A DNA stretch of 64,000 nucleotides. Source: CAVRXQ01 sp963725215. GTDB lineage: Bacteria > Actinomycetota > Acidimicrobiia > Acidimicrobiales > Bog-793. Positions 36,531 through 45,383 of the stretch are shown here, piece by piece. The DNA is taken from positions 124,001-188,000 of the forward strand of contig CAVRXQ010000006.1 in assembly GCA_963725215.1 (NCBI GenBank). The letters are read 5' to 3'. The stretch's first letter is position 1. Each line of letters starts with the position of its first letter. The translations under genes and the position numbers were made by a program. Under the pieces are notes generated by a model. That model saw only the letters and a program-made list of their open reading frames with translations. It searched no databases and was not told where the DNA came from.

Positions 36531-37562
36531 TCAATCCGTGAAGATGCCGGCGACCTGGTCGATCAGGTCGGTCGGCACGCGCTTTAGGAAGGCGAGCGCT
36601 TCGGCGAGCGAAACTGCCCGGATCTCGGGACCGCGCACCCCGACCATCGTCCCGAACGTTCCGGTGTGTACCTCGTCTACTGCGGCGACACCGAGTCGCG
36701 TCGCCAGCACGCGATCGAACGCGCTCGGCGTGCCACCACGCTGGACGTGGCCGAGGATTGTCACCCGGGCCTCGAGCCCGATGCGGGCCTCGATTTCGCG
36801 GGCGACGACGGCACTAATTCCGCCTAAGCGCTCGTGATCAAAGGCATCGATCTCGGGGGGCGGTAAGGGGATCGTCCCTTCGACTGGCTTCGCGCCTTCG
36901 GCGACGACGACAACCGAAGCGAAGCGGCCCTTCGCGTGTCGACGCTTCAGGTGATCACAGACGGCGGTGATGTCGAAGGGCTCCTCCGGAACGAGGACGA
37001 CCGCCGCGCCGCCTGCGAGACCTGCGTAGACAGCGATCCAACCCGCGTTGCGCCCCATGACCTCGCAGACGATCACCCGATCGTGGGACTCAGCGGTTGT
37101 GTGCAGGCGGTCGATCGCGTCCGTGGCGATCTGAACGGCAGTGTGGAAACCAATCGTGACGTCGGTCCCGCCGACGTCGTTGTCGATCGTCTTCGGCACG
37201 CCAACGACCGGCGCGCCGATGTCGGCGAGGTCGCGGGCCGCGCCCAAGGTGCCTTCGCCCCCGATCGCCACGAGGGCGTCGATTCCGCGCCGCTCGATCG
37301 TCTCACGCGCGCGTTCCGCGTCGCCGTCGAGTTTGCAGGGATTGAAGCGCGACGTCCCGATCAGCGTGCCGCCGCGGGGCAGGATTCCGCGGCACGCCTC
37401 GACGTCCAAGGGGATCGCGTCGTCCTCGACGACACCTTGCCACCCGTCTCGAAAACCGACCACGTCGTCGGTGTAAGTGACGTTCGCCCGCCGGATCACG
37501 GCGCGGATGGCGGCGTTGAGTCCGGGACAGTCCCCACCTCCTGTGAGCACTCCGAGGCGCAC
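36531..37562 (-). CDS. pfkA: 6-phosphofructokinase, group III (actinobacterial type)
   Basis: The N-terminal nucleotide loop is GVLTGGGDCPGLNAAIR. The active site includes VAIGGEGTLGAARDL and VGVPKTIDNDVGGTDVTIGF, with Gly (GGEGT) where pyrophosphate enzymes have Asp and Lys where E. coli PfkA has Gly. This is the combination described for ATP-dependent group III enzymes of Streptomyces, so ATP is the likely phosphate donor (established pattern, not tested here). It phosphorylates fructose 6-phosphate in glycolysis. A 50-base gap separates it from a galT remnant and galE. Confidence 0.9.
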   Translation of the reverse strand: MRLGVLTGGGDCPGLNAAIRAVIRRANVTYTDDVVGFRDGWQGVVEDDAIPLDVEACRGILPRGGTLIGTSRFNPCKLDGDAERARETIERRGIDALVAIGGEGTLGAARDLADIGAPVVGVPKTIDNDVGGTDVTIGFHTAVQIATDAIDRLHTTAESHDRVIVCEVMGRNAGWIAVYAGLAGGAAVVLVPEEPFDITAVCDHLKRRHAKGRFASVVVVAEGAKPVEGTIPLPPPEIDAFDHERLGGISAVVAREIEARIGLEARVTILGHVQRGGTPSAFDRVLATRLGVAAVDEVHTGTFGTMVGVRGPEIRAVSLAEALAFLKRVPTDLIDQVAGIFTD

Positions 37563-37611
37563 GACAGAGGGTAACCCGGCGAGTCGCGCCCTCTTGACGA
37601 TGGGGAATGGA

Positions 37612-37707
37612 TCAGTGCACGTTGCCCACGCGGCGAGGCGAGACGAGGATCCAGTCTCCGGTGAGCGGATTGAACCGAAGATACGGAGTGTCTTCGAGGA
37701 AGGTCAT
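37612..37707 (-). pseudogene. galT: Remnant of galactose-1-phosphate uridylyltransferase (galT) N-terminus
   Basis: Just after galE, an ATG at 37707 begins MTFLEDTPYLRFNPLTGDWI and continues LVSPRRVGNVH before a stop. The phrase LRFNPLTGDWILVSPRR is the start of GalT, which normally runs to about 330 residues. Only 31 codons remain and the phosphofructokinase start lies 50 bases on, so most of galT appears to have been deleted. The other frames downstream show nothing GalT-like, so this is not a simple frameshift. If no second copy exists, the Leloir pathway would be incomplete. Confidence 0.65.
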
Positions 37708-37711
37708 CGCG

Positions 37712-38695
37712 TCAGTTGGCGAAGCCGTCGGGGTGGCGGTCGTGCCACCTCCAAGCACTCTCGACAATCTCTTCGAGGCCGGAATGCAGCGGTCTCCATC
37801 CGAGTTCGTCTCGGATCTTTTGCGCGTTCGCCACAAGCGCCGCCGGATCGCCGCGTCGTCGTGGCCGCGCGCTGACGGGGATAGGAGCGCCAGTGACGCG
37901 GCGAACGGCCTCGATCACCTCGAGGACCGAGAACCCCGCGCCGTTTCCGAGGTTGTAGATGAGCACCTCGTTCCTGTCGAGCGCCTCGACGAGGTCGACG
38001 TGGGCGCTCGCGAGGTCGACAACGTGCACGAAGTCGCGCACGCAGGTCCCATCTTTCGTGTCGTAGTCCGTTCCGAACACGTCGACTTCGGGGACCTTTC
38101 CGAGCGCACACCGAAGCACAAGCGGGATGAGGTGGGTCTCGGGACGGTGGTCCTCGCCGGCATCCGGCCTGAGCGCGCCCGCGGCGTTGAAGTACCGCAG
38201 GATGCCGACGCGCATCTGGTGGGCCTCGTTGATCCAGCGAAGCATCTCCTCAAAGGCGCGCTTTGACTCCCCGTAAGCATTCGTCGGCTGCAATGGAGCG
38301 CTCTCTTCGATCGGCACGATTTCGGGGTTGCCGTAAACGGCCGCGCTCGAAGAAAAGACGAAACGGGGGACGCCGTGACGGAGCATCGTTTCGACAACCG
38401 AGAGCGCATTCGCAGTGTTGTTGCGGAAGTAGCGCTCGGGCACGAGCATCGACTCGGCTGCTTGTATGACAGCTGCGAAGTCGATCACAACGTCGAAGTT
38501 GCCCGCGGCGAAGAGCTGCTCGAGGCGGTCCTCGTCCGCGCTCGATCCGACGACGAGACGCGTCGAATCTGGGAGCGCGCCTCGATGCCCGGTCGAGAGG
38601 TCGTCGTAGACGGTGACCTCGTGACCCGCTGTTTCGAGTGACGCGCACGTCGCGCTCCCGATATAACCGGCACCACCGACGACAAGAACGTTCAT
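37712..38695 (-). CDS. galE: UDP-glucose 4-epimerase
   Basis: The ATG at 38695 begins MNVLVVGGAGYIGSATCASL, the GxxGxxG NAD fold of GalE. The DFAAVIQAAESM loop, the Ser of FSSSAAVYGNP, the YGESK catalytic Tyr/Lys motif and LRYFNAAGA follow, with DYDTKDGTCVRDFVHVVDLA near the C-terminus. It interconverts UDP-glucose and UDP-galactose for glycan synthesis or galactose use. Length 327 residues, as usual. A longer upstream frame is not used because the GalE homology begins exactly at this ATG. A galT remnant follows. Confidence 0.93.
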   Translation of the reverse strand: MNVLVVGGAGYIGSATCASLETAGHEVTVYDDLSTGHRGALPDSTRLVVGSSADEDRLEQLFAAGNFDVVIDFAAVIQAAESMLVPERYFRNNTANALSVVETMLRHGVPRFVFSSSAAVYGNPEIVPIEESAPLQPTNAYGESKRAFEEMLRWINEAHQMRVGILRYFNAAGALRPDAGEDHRPETHLIPLVLRCALGKVPEVDVFGTDYDTKDGTCVRDFVHVVDLASAHVDLVEALDRNEVLIYNLGNGAGFSVLEVIEAVRRVTGAPIPVSARPRRRGDPAALVANAQKIRDELGWRPLHSGLEEIVESAWRWHDRHPDGFAN

Positions 38696-38928
38696 CGCGT
38701 ATCGCAGGTCGAGCTCACGACGCTCGCGTCGTTGCTGGGCCAACTTCGGAGGGCACGGAGTGACATCGTCGATCACATACCGAGCACGCCCAGGGCCCTG
38801 GGCCGCGAAGGAGAGGCGACACGCAGCGATTATGACGCGGCCGACGACTCGCACCGGAATGGCCATGGACCGTAGCGAAGTCGTGCCGCGCCCCTCATAC
38901 TTCTTCGAGATGGGAAAGGGGGTCGGCA

Positions 38929-39330
38929 ATGTTTGCGGCGACGGCGACATGGGGTACTGGCCAGGTGCTCCTAGACATCTTGTGGTTCTTTCTGTTCCTC
39001 CTCGAGATCTGGTTGATCTTTGTGATTATCAGCGATCTGTTCCGACGTCACGACATGAAGGGATGGCTGAAGGCGTTGTGGGTCCTTCTCGTCATCGCGC
39101 TGCCGCTCGTTGGGATCTTGCTCTACCTCATCCTTTACGGCGACGAGATGAGGTTGCATTCACAACAGGACGCGGCCGCACAAGAAAGGGCGTTCCGCAA
39201 ATACATCGAGGACATCGTTGGACACGGATCTCCGGCATCGGAACTCTCGCGACTCAGCGACTTGCGAGATCGCGGTGTCATCAACGGAGAGGAGTTCCAA
39301 CGTATGAAGGATCGGATCGTGAACGGTTGA
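38929..39330 (+). CDS. PLDc_N/SHOCT membrane protein
   Basis: Two membrane helices (about 14-36 WFFLFLLEIWLIFVIISDLF and 45-67 LKALWVLLVIALPLVGILLY) form the phospholipase-D N-terminal-like domain, with the RRHDMKGWLKALW loop between. The C-terminal 28 residues (LSRLSDLRDRGVINGEEFQR) are a SHOCT domain. Such small proteins are common in actinobacteria and their role is not established. GAAAGGGGG lies a few bases before the ATG. It reads away from galE. Confidence 0.8.
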   Translation: MFAATATWGTGQVLLDILWFFLFLLEIWLIFVIISDLFRRHDMKGWLKALWVLLVIALPLVGILLYLILYGDEMRLHSQQDAAAQERAFRKYIEDIVGHGSPASELSRLSDLRDRGVINGEEFQRMKDRIVNG

Positions 39331-39531
39331 GCCTTAGAGCGACCGAAAAGCAGTCGAATGGTCCTGCGCTCTGATTGAGGCGCTGGATTCCGCAACACCT
39401 CCGATAGCCATAATCGGGCCTTTCGTCCCATACGAGGTGGTCGATCGGTCCTAGCCGGCCGGCTCGTCCGGACCGACGATGCAACCGATGAAGTCCGCGT
39501 GTGTGACCGGAGGCAGCTGGACGCGTCGCCG

Positions 39532-40926
39532 ATGACAAGAGTCGTCGAGCGGCCGAAACCGTTCCTTGTTCCCGCCTATTGCAAGGGGTGCGGACGGTGC
39601 ATCACCTCGTGCCCGAAACACTGCATCGCCTTCGGCATGGAGATCAATCCGCAGACGGGCCTAACCCCGGTCGTCCTCGACCTCGCGGACTGCAACGGTT
39701 GCGGCCTGTGTATCGACGCGTGTCCCGAGCCGTACGGACTACGACCCGAGGGTGAGGAGGCGGCGCTCGAGCCGATTGATCCGGCGAAGCTCTTCGGTCC
39801 TCGCCCCTTCGATGTTCCTTCTCCCGTACTGATCCCTGATCGACGGGTGTCGCTCGCTCAGCGGGAGCCGCTCGTCGTAAAGGGGACGTATGCCGCGGCT
39901 GCCGGCGCGTTGCTCGCGGGCTGCCGACACGTCTTCGGATACCCGATCACTCCGTCGACCGAGGGCGCGGAGTTGATGGCAAAGGTGTTGCCGGACCTCG
40001 GCGGAGTGTTCGTGCAGGCGGTGAGCGAGGTCGCGACGGTCAACATGATGTACGGCGCGGGCGGCGCTGGGAAGCGGTGCATGACATTCACGAGCTCGCC
40101 CGGCTTCAGCCTGATGCTGGAGGGGGTCTCCTACATGGTGGGCGCCGAGGTGCCCGCGGTGTTCATCGACGTCATGCGTGGCGGACCGGGGCTCGGGAAC
40201 ATCGCCCCCGAACAGTCGGACATCAAACTCGCGTGTCGAGGGCTTGGTCACGGGAACACCCATGCGATCGTGCTCGCGCCGGCGACGCCGCAAGAGATGC
40301 TCGACCTGACGATGCTCGCCTTCGACCTCGCCTTCAAGTACCGCAACCCGGTCGTGATCGTCGCCGACGGGTATCTCGGACAGATGACTGGGAAGGTGCA
40401 CCTTCCTTCCGAGATCGTCATGCCGGGGCTCCCCGAGTGGGCGGTGATCGGTGACCGGTCGCATCGCGGCAACTTGATCTCCTCGATCTACCTGGATGAG
40501 GCCGACCTCGAGGCACACAACGAGTCACTGAACGAGAAATACGCCGAGATGGCCGGGCATGAGCAACGCGCCGATGCCTTCCTCTGCGACGATGCAGACG
40601 TCGTCGTTGTCGCCTGCAACACTCCGGCGCAGCTGGCGAAAGGAGCGATCCGCGAGCTTCGCGATCAGGGATTGAGCGTCGGCATGTTCCGTCCGATCAC
40701 CCTCTGGCCCTTCCCGATCGATGCCCTGTTGCGGGTGATCCCGCGGACCTCCGAACTCGTTGTCGTCGAAGCGAGCAGTGGGCAGCTGGAGGACGAGATG
40801 CGGCTCGCCTTGAGCCACGCCGACCAGGTGCCGCCGCACATCACCCACGTTCGCCGCATGGGGGGTGTGCTGCCCTCGCAAGTAGAGATCGTCAGCCACA
40901 TCTCTGGGCTCGAAGGGCTCCGCTGA
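39532..40926 (+). CDS. 2-oxoacid:ferredoxin oxidoreductase, ferredoxin (delta)-alpha fusion
   Basis: The N-terminal 80 residues are a two-[4Fe-4S] ferredoxin domain with CKGCGRCITSCPKHC and CNGCGLCIDACPEPYG. Then come the alpha-subunit pyrimidine-binding domain (GYPITPSTEGAELMAKVLPD, EVATVNMMYGAGGAGKRCMT) and the C-terminal transketolase-like domain (LSVGMFRPITLWPFP). Together with the next gene it forms an oxygen-sensitive enzyme that converts a 2-oxoacid plus CoA to acyl-CoA, CO2 and reduced ferredoxin. Which 2-oxoacid (2-oxoisovalerate, pyruvate, 2-oxoglutarate) cannot be told. The usual four subunits are merged into two genes. The stop overlaps the next ATG. Confidence 0.88.
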   Translation: MTRVVERPKPFLVPAYCKGCGRCITSCPKHCIAFGMEINPQTGLTPVVLDLADCNGCGLCIDACPEPYGLRPEGEEAALEPIDPAKLFGPRPFDVPSPVLIPDRRVSLAQREPLVVKGTYAAAAGALLAGCRHVFGYPITPSTEGAELMAKVLPDLGGVFVQAVSEVATVNMMYGAGGAGKRCMTFTSSPGFSLMLEGVSYMVGAEVPAVFIDVMRGGPGLGNIAPEQSDIKLACRGLGHGNTHAIVLAPATPQEMLDLTMLAFDLAFKYRNPVVIVADGYLGQMTGKVHLPSEIVMPGLPEWAVIGDRSHRGNLISSIYLDEADLEAHNESLNEKYAEMAGHEQRADAFLCDDADVVVVACNTPAQLAKGAIRELRDQGLSVGMFRPITLWPFPIDALLRVIPRTSELVVVEASSGQLEDEMRLALSHADQVPPHITHVRRMGGVLPSQVEIVSHISGLEGLR

Positions 40927-42373
40927 TGCCGACCTCCGTCTTCTATCGACAATTCGAGCGACACGACCACGCCGAAGGAATCAGTGCGCACTCCACCACG
41001 TACTGTCCCGGCTGCGGGCACGGGATCGCGCAGAAGTTCCTCGCCGAAGCGATCGACGAGCTCGGAGTTCAGGACCGCTCGATCCTGATTTCGCCGGTCG
41101 GCTGCTCGGTCTTCAGCTACTACTACTTCGACGTCGGCAACACCCAAGCTGCACATGGCCGCGCGCCGCAGTCGCGATCGGCCACAAGACGGCGAATCCC
41201 GATTCGATCGTCATCTGTTATCAGGGAGATGGCGATCTCGCTTCGATCGGTCTCGCCGAGATCGTGAGCACCGCCCAAATGGGAATTCCAATCACCGTCA
41301 TCTTCGTCAACAACGCGATTTACGGAATGACCGGCGGTCAGATGGCACCGACGACTCTGCTCGGACAGAAGACGACGACCACGCCGATGGGGCGTACGCG
41401 CTTTGCCGGAGAGCCGCTCAAAGTCGCCGAGCTCATCGCCAGTCTTGACGGTCCCGTGTACGTCGAGCGTGTCGCGCTTTACGACAATCGGCGCCGCACG
41501 CACGCCAAGCGCACGATAAAGCGGGCACTCGAAGTCCAGGCCTCAGGGGCTGGGTTCTCTTTTGTCGAGGTGCTCTCCGAATGCCCCGTCCACCTCGGGC
41601 TCGACCCCGAGGAGGCGGAGAACTGGGTGCGCGACGAGATGGAACCGGTCTTTCCCCTCGGCGTTAAGAAGGACGTCGCGGACCGCACCGACCGCAGCAG
41701 TTATCCGCAGTTTCCAGAGCCTTCGTATTCGCCCGAAGCCGCTCTCGACGCCATCGGGGCCACGAGTGAATCGCCCCGGAGATTCGCCATGGACTTTCCC
41801 CGACATCTCGACCCTGAGGACATCAGCTTCAAATTCGCCGGTGCTGGAGGGGACGGCGCCCAGACCGCGGCAATGATCCTAACTCGTTCGGCGATCAACG
41901 AAGGATTCGACGCGACGCACATCCCGAGTTACGGCCCGCAGTCACGCGGCGGAACGTCGTACGCAGACGTCCACGTCGCGGAGAAAGAGGTGGGATCTCC
42001 CGCTGCGCCGAATCCTGACGTGCTCGTCGCTTTTAACGCACCGAGCCTTGCCAAGTTCGGACCCTCGGTTCGTCCCGGTGGCACGATCGTCTATGACAGC
42101 TCGGTGATCGACGAGATACCTGGCGGTCTGGCGGACGGCACGAGACTGGTCGGCGTGCCGTGCACGGCCGTTGCGACGCGACTCGGGGCGCGGGTGGTGA
42201 AGAACATCGTCGCGCTCGGAGCATTGCAAGCCTCGACTGAGGTGTTCCCGAAAGAGACCTTCCTCTTCGCGATTCGCGACGCGCTGAGAGAGCATGGCGC
42301 GTTGATCCCGCTTAACGAGGCGGCGTTCGCCGAGGGCTGCAAGTGCGTCCAAGTGACACCGGATGGTGTTTGA
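40926..42373 (+). CDS. 2-oxoacid:ferredoxin oxidoreductase, beta-gamma fusion, one frameshift
   Basis: The beta part binds thiamine diphosphate: YCPGCGHGIAQKFLAEAI, then QGDGDLASIG and FVNNAIYGMTGGQMAPTT. After a linker at about residue 270 comes the gamma subunit with KFAGAGGDGAQTAAMILTRS and SYGPQSRGGTSYADVHV, a fusion not seen in the typical gamma-alpha/beta layout. The frame breaks near 41160 at GCGCGCCGCAG. Adding one G would give HGRAPAAVAIGHKTANPDS without interruption. Both halves are otherwise intact, so a sequencing indel is more likely than loss of function. Confidence 0.82.
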
Positions 42374-42399
42374 CTGGGCGCGTTTCGTCGATCCGGTCC

Positions 42400-42456
42400 G
42401 TAGTTGTCGAATGCCGGGAGCAGCGGCGCACCCGGCATTCGATCGTCGAGAACTAC
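42400..42456. terminator. Large inverted repeat, probable transcription terminator
   Basis: A perfect 12-bp stem (TCGAATGCCGGG at 42407-42418 and CCCGGCATTCGA at 42431-42442) with a 12-base loop is enclosed by a second matching pair, GTAGTT (42400-42405) and AACTAC (42451-42456). It lies 26 bases after the stop of the oxidoreductase gene. There is no T-run, so it is either a factor-assisted terminator, an mRNA-stabilising stem, or a protein binding site. Confidence 0.5.
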
Positions 42457-42630
42457 GTCCACTCGTCGCTCAGGGGCTCGTCACCTTCACATCGCCCCAT
42501 TTGTCTTGATTTCCGCTCGCGGACGTGTTGAAGCCGTGTGCCGTCGCGTCGTGCCAGTACGCCTTGAAATCGTCAGGTATCTACGTGGCGCGCTCGGAGA
42601 TCGGCGCCTCCCGCGATGAAGGGAAAAGCA

Positions 42631-43245
42631 TTAGCGAGCCTCGCGCTTGCGCTCGATTGTCGCGAGCCACGCCGCAGCCGTCGACGTTCCCATTATCGGA
42701 TGGACGGAAAAGGATGTTCGTTCGAGTCTCTCGATTGTCCATCCCTCAGAGAAGGCGTTCTCAAGTTCCGCTTGACTGACGCGTCGAGGGCCCCATTCTC
42801 CGGGTTGGCGATCGCTGAAGCACATGAGATAACAGGTTCCGCTGTTGCGCAGTACGTCCCCGAGGACGGCGACGTATCTTTCCCTGTTGGGGTCGTCGAA
42901 GACATGGAAGAGTCCGCAATCGATCACCGTGTCGAAGGAGTCCCTCGCCAACGTCATTTGCAAGATGTCGCCGACTTCGAAGGACACCTCTGAATTCCGT
43001 TCGGAGGCTTTGGCGCGCGCTTTCGCGATCGCGGTTCTCGAGGCATCGACGCCGAGAACGCTCGCTCCTTTGGCCGCCGCGAGCAGAGCATGCTCGCCGG
43101 TGCCACAACCCGCATCGAGCACGCGCCCTCTGAAGAGGCCGTTCTGAGCGATGGGAACGAGCGCCGGTTGCGGTTTACCGATGTCCCAAGGCGGCGGAGC
43201 GTCCTCACGATAGACCGCGTCCCAGTCATCTATTGACGTCGTCAC
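42631..43245 (-). CDS. Class I SAM-dependent methyltransferase
   Basis: The protein has the SAM loop RVLDAGCGTGEHALLAAAKG, an acidic ribose contact VLGVDASRTAIAKAR, and the fourth strand FDTVIDCGLFHVFDD. The N-terminal WDAVYREDAPPPWDIGKPQP matches a group of thiopurine- or thiol-methyltransferase-like and tellurite-resistance-like enzymes that act on small molecules. Substrate unknown. Stand-alone gene, convergent with the oxidoreductase pair. Confidence 0.85.
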   Translation of the reverse strand: MTTSIDDWDAVYREDAPPPWDIGKPQPALVPIAQNGLFRGRVLDAGCGTGEHALLAAAKGASVLGVDASRTAIAKARAKASERNSEVSFEVGDILQMTLARDSFDTVIDCGLFHVFDDPNRERYVAVLGDVLRNSGTCYLMCFSDRQPGEWGPRRVSQAELENAFSEGWTIERLERTSFSVHPIMGTSTAAAWLATIERKREAR

Positions 43246-43361
43246 AGATTGACTCTACGCGAGCGCCCCGAAAGCAGCTGCTGACACGGCCCTTACAAAC
43301 GACGTCGCCTCTCGTCGGACTGATCGACGGCTACGAGCGTTTGCGAACGCCGGTGCTCGGC

Positions 43362-43859
43362 CTAAGCGCAGATGGCGTACACGACGACGCGCTTTGGAGT
43401 GCTACTCGTGTTGGTTACCACCACCGACCAGTCTTGGGCGATCCCACTCGCAATTGACGATGGGTAGCTGAAATCGACTCTCGTCGCTCCGGAGAGATCG
43501 GTTCCCGAGGCGCCACCCGAGATTGCCCGGGTTCCCGAGGGACACGTGGCATCAAAAGTCGCGGTACTCGTCGCACCGAGAGTGTTGGCATTCGAAGTGA
43601 TCGACGCGTTGGCCAGCTGGCTTGCGCCTGGTACTCCTTGGGGACCACGAGGTCCTCGGCCGCCCCGCGGTCCGCGAGGTCCCTCGGGACCGCGGGACAT
43701 CTGCACCGGGTAAAAGCCCCTCGGGCACGCGTATCCGAAAACGACCAAGCGTCCACGATGACAGATTGGTCCCCGATTGGTCAGGGTCGCAGAGGCGACT
43801 CCGACTCCCAACCCGGACAACGCGATCGCGAACGCGCCAATCCATGCGAAACGTTTCAT
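43362..43859 (-). CDS. Secreted collagen-like protein
   Basis: I use the ATG at 43859 that opens a signal peptide (MKRFAWIGAFAIALSGLGVG, cleavage likely after ASA). The mature protein has a Cys pair near the start, then about eight Gly-X-Y triplets rich in Pro and Arg (from about residue 58: GPEGPRGPRGGRGPRGPQG), then a beta-rich C-terminal domain of about 80 residues with two Cys (TFDATCPSGTRAISGGASG and the final YAICA). Collagen-like repeats form triple helices in surface adhesins and exosporium proteins. With so few repeats it is a short stalk. No sorting signal is visible. Confidence 0.7.
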   Translation of the reverse strand: MKRFAWIGAFAIALSGLGVGVASATLTNRGPICHRGRLVVFGYACPRGFYPVQMSRGPEGPRGPRGGRGPRGPQGVPGASQLANASITSNANTLGATSTATFDATCPSGTRAISGGASGTDLSGATRVDFSYPSSIASGIAQDWSVVVTNTSSTPKRVVVYAICA

Positions 43860-44054
43860 TGTCGTTGACCTCGCCCTCGTCTTGTTCGCGACAGTGCGCG
43901 AAATCGACGGCTGTGTCGACATTCGAACGTATCGTCCGAATTTCAGTGTGGTTTTAACGATGCGTTAGCGAGTAATGAGTTCGAAGCTCGCTATCAGGGC
44001 GAATTCCGGTGCCTTATAGGGAGATCCGCCGGGCGTGTTTGCGGCTGTGAAGTG

Positions 44055-44564
44055 CTATTCATCGAGGTGGAACGTGAAGAACTTGTCCGCCTCGATTCGT
44101 GCGCAAAGGCTGTCGGACTGACCGAGCCACTCCTCAAACGCAGGCCCCTGGAGAGGCAGGTAGTGGTCGAGCATTGCCTCGCGGAATTCTCGACCGGAGG
44201 TGCCAGCAAGATCGAACAGCTGAGCTCTCCCATGAACTGAGACAGCGATTTCGTCTCCGGGCAAATACGTCGCGCTCACCGCTGGTCGCGAGGCGAGATG
44301 GCGCATGCGCACCGAATTTCGCGCCGAGCTGAACCAGAACGAACCGTGGAGCAGGTAGCCGTCAGCGGGCGCCGTGAGGGGACGACCATCCGCAGTGACC
44401 GTCGCCACCGTCAAAAGACGCATGCCCTGCAGCTGTTGACACAGGTCCTCAGCTGAGAGTCGTCGTTCGTCGGTGATAATGCTTCGCAAATGGGGCCGGG
44501 CTCCGGCGGTGCTTTTGTCGAGAAGTTGTTGAAGCCGGCCGATTTCAGCGGGTGTCTCATGCAT
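44055..44564 (-). CDS. Pyridoxamine 5'-phosphate oxidase-like FMN-binding protein
   Basis: The 169-residue protein has a split beta-barrel pattern with LLTVATVTADGRPLTAPADG, LLHGSFWFSSARNSVRMRHL and ATYLPGDEIAVSVHGRAQLF, in the order of PNPOx-like flavin reductases and F420/FMN-binding proteins. It lacks the residues that would make true PdxH recognisable. Expected to bind FMN, F420 or haem and act on a small substrate. It is divergent from the methyltransferase at 44607, with about 42 bases between. Confidence 0.7.
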   Translation of the reverse strand: MHETPAEIGRLQQLLDKSTAGARPHLRSIITDERRLSAEDLCQQLQGMRLLTVATVTADGRPLTAPADGYLLHGSFWFSSARNSVRMRHLASRPAVSATYLPGDEIAVSVHGRAQLFDLAGTSGREFREAMLDHYLPLQGPAFEEWLGQSDSLCARIEADKFFTFHLDE

Positions 44565-44606
44565 CGGGTCATTCGACCACGAGGTTCACTCGGTTAGCGT
44601 CGTGCA

Positions 44607-45383
44607 GTGCAGGCGAGGCGCGTCGACTTCAAGAATCTCACCAGTCTGTTGACGCAAGCGGGGTTCATCGAGGCCCGAGAAGAAGCCCACGCGTTGATCG
44701 AAGCCGCGAATGGGAATGTCGAGACCTTATGTCGCTTGGCGACGCGTCGCCTCAATGGCGAGCCGCTGGCGTGGCTGACCGGCTCGACATGCTTCTTGGG
44801 CAACCTGGTACGCGTTGACCGCGGGGTCTATGTACCTCGACCGCAGACTGAGCAGCTCGCCTGCCGAGCGATCGAGCGGCTCCCCGATCGCGGCCTCGCC
44901 GGTGATCTGGCGACCGGTTGCGGTGCGGTCGCTGTGGCTCTGCAGAACGCACGTCCCGCGGCACGGGTGTTGGCTACGGATATCGACGCCGACGCGTGCC
45001 GTTGTGCCCGCAAAAACGGTGTAGAGGTTTTCCAAGGGCATCTCGGCGAACCGGTACCGCGCGACCTGTTCGGATGTTTCGACGTCGTGGTCGCAGTAGT
45101 TCCATATGTGCCGACAGGCGCGATCAAGTTTCTGCCACGAGATGTGCGCCGATATGAGCCGCGCAGAGCGCTAGACGGCGGCACGACCGGATTGGATCTC
45201 CTCGAACAGGTGGTGCGGTGGGGCTCCATACTTCTGCACGAATTAGGCGCGTTGATCATCGAACTCGGCGGCGACCAGGACGAAGAACTCCTGCCGACCC
45301 TGTCCGACGCGGGCTTCTCCGTGGCCGGACGCTTGATCGACGATGACGGAGATCTCCGCGGCGTCGAGGCGATGCGCGGCTAG
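44607..45383 (+). CDS. Putative protein N5-glutamine methyltransferase (HemK-like paralogue)
   Basis: The N-terminal helical domain, the phrase PRPQTEQLACRAIERLPDR, the SAM loop LAGDLATGCGAVAVALQNAR and TDIDADACRCARKNG follow the PrmC/HemK fold. At the catalytic site the canonical NPPY is replaced by VVPYVPTGA (VPY). Actinobacteria have a paralogue with this change (annotated as putative glutamine methyltransferase) besides true PrmC, so the reaction here is unproven. The change may alter the substrate. GTG start, stand-alone gene. Confidence 0.7.
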   Translation: MQARRVDFKNLTSLLTQAGFIEAREEAHALIEAANGNVETLCRLATRRLNGEPLAWLTGSTCFLGNLVRVDRGVYVPRPQTEQLACRAIERLPDRGLAGDLATGCGAVAVALQNARPAARVLATDIDADACRCARKNGVEVFQGHLGEPVPRDLFGCFDVVVAVVPYVPTGAIKFLPRDVRRYEPRRALDGGTTGLDLLEQVVRWGSILLHELGALIIELGGDQDEELLPTLSDAGFSVAGRLIDDDGDLRGVEAMRG

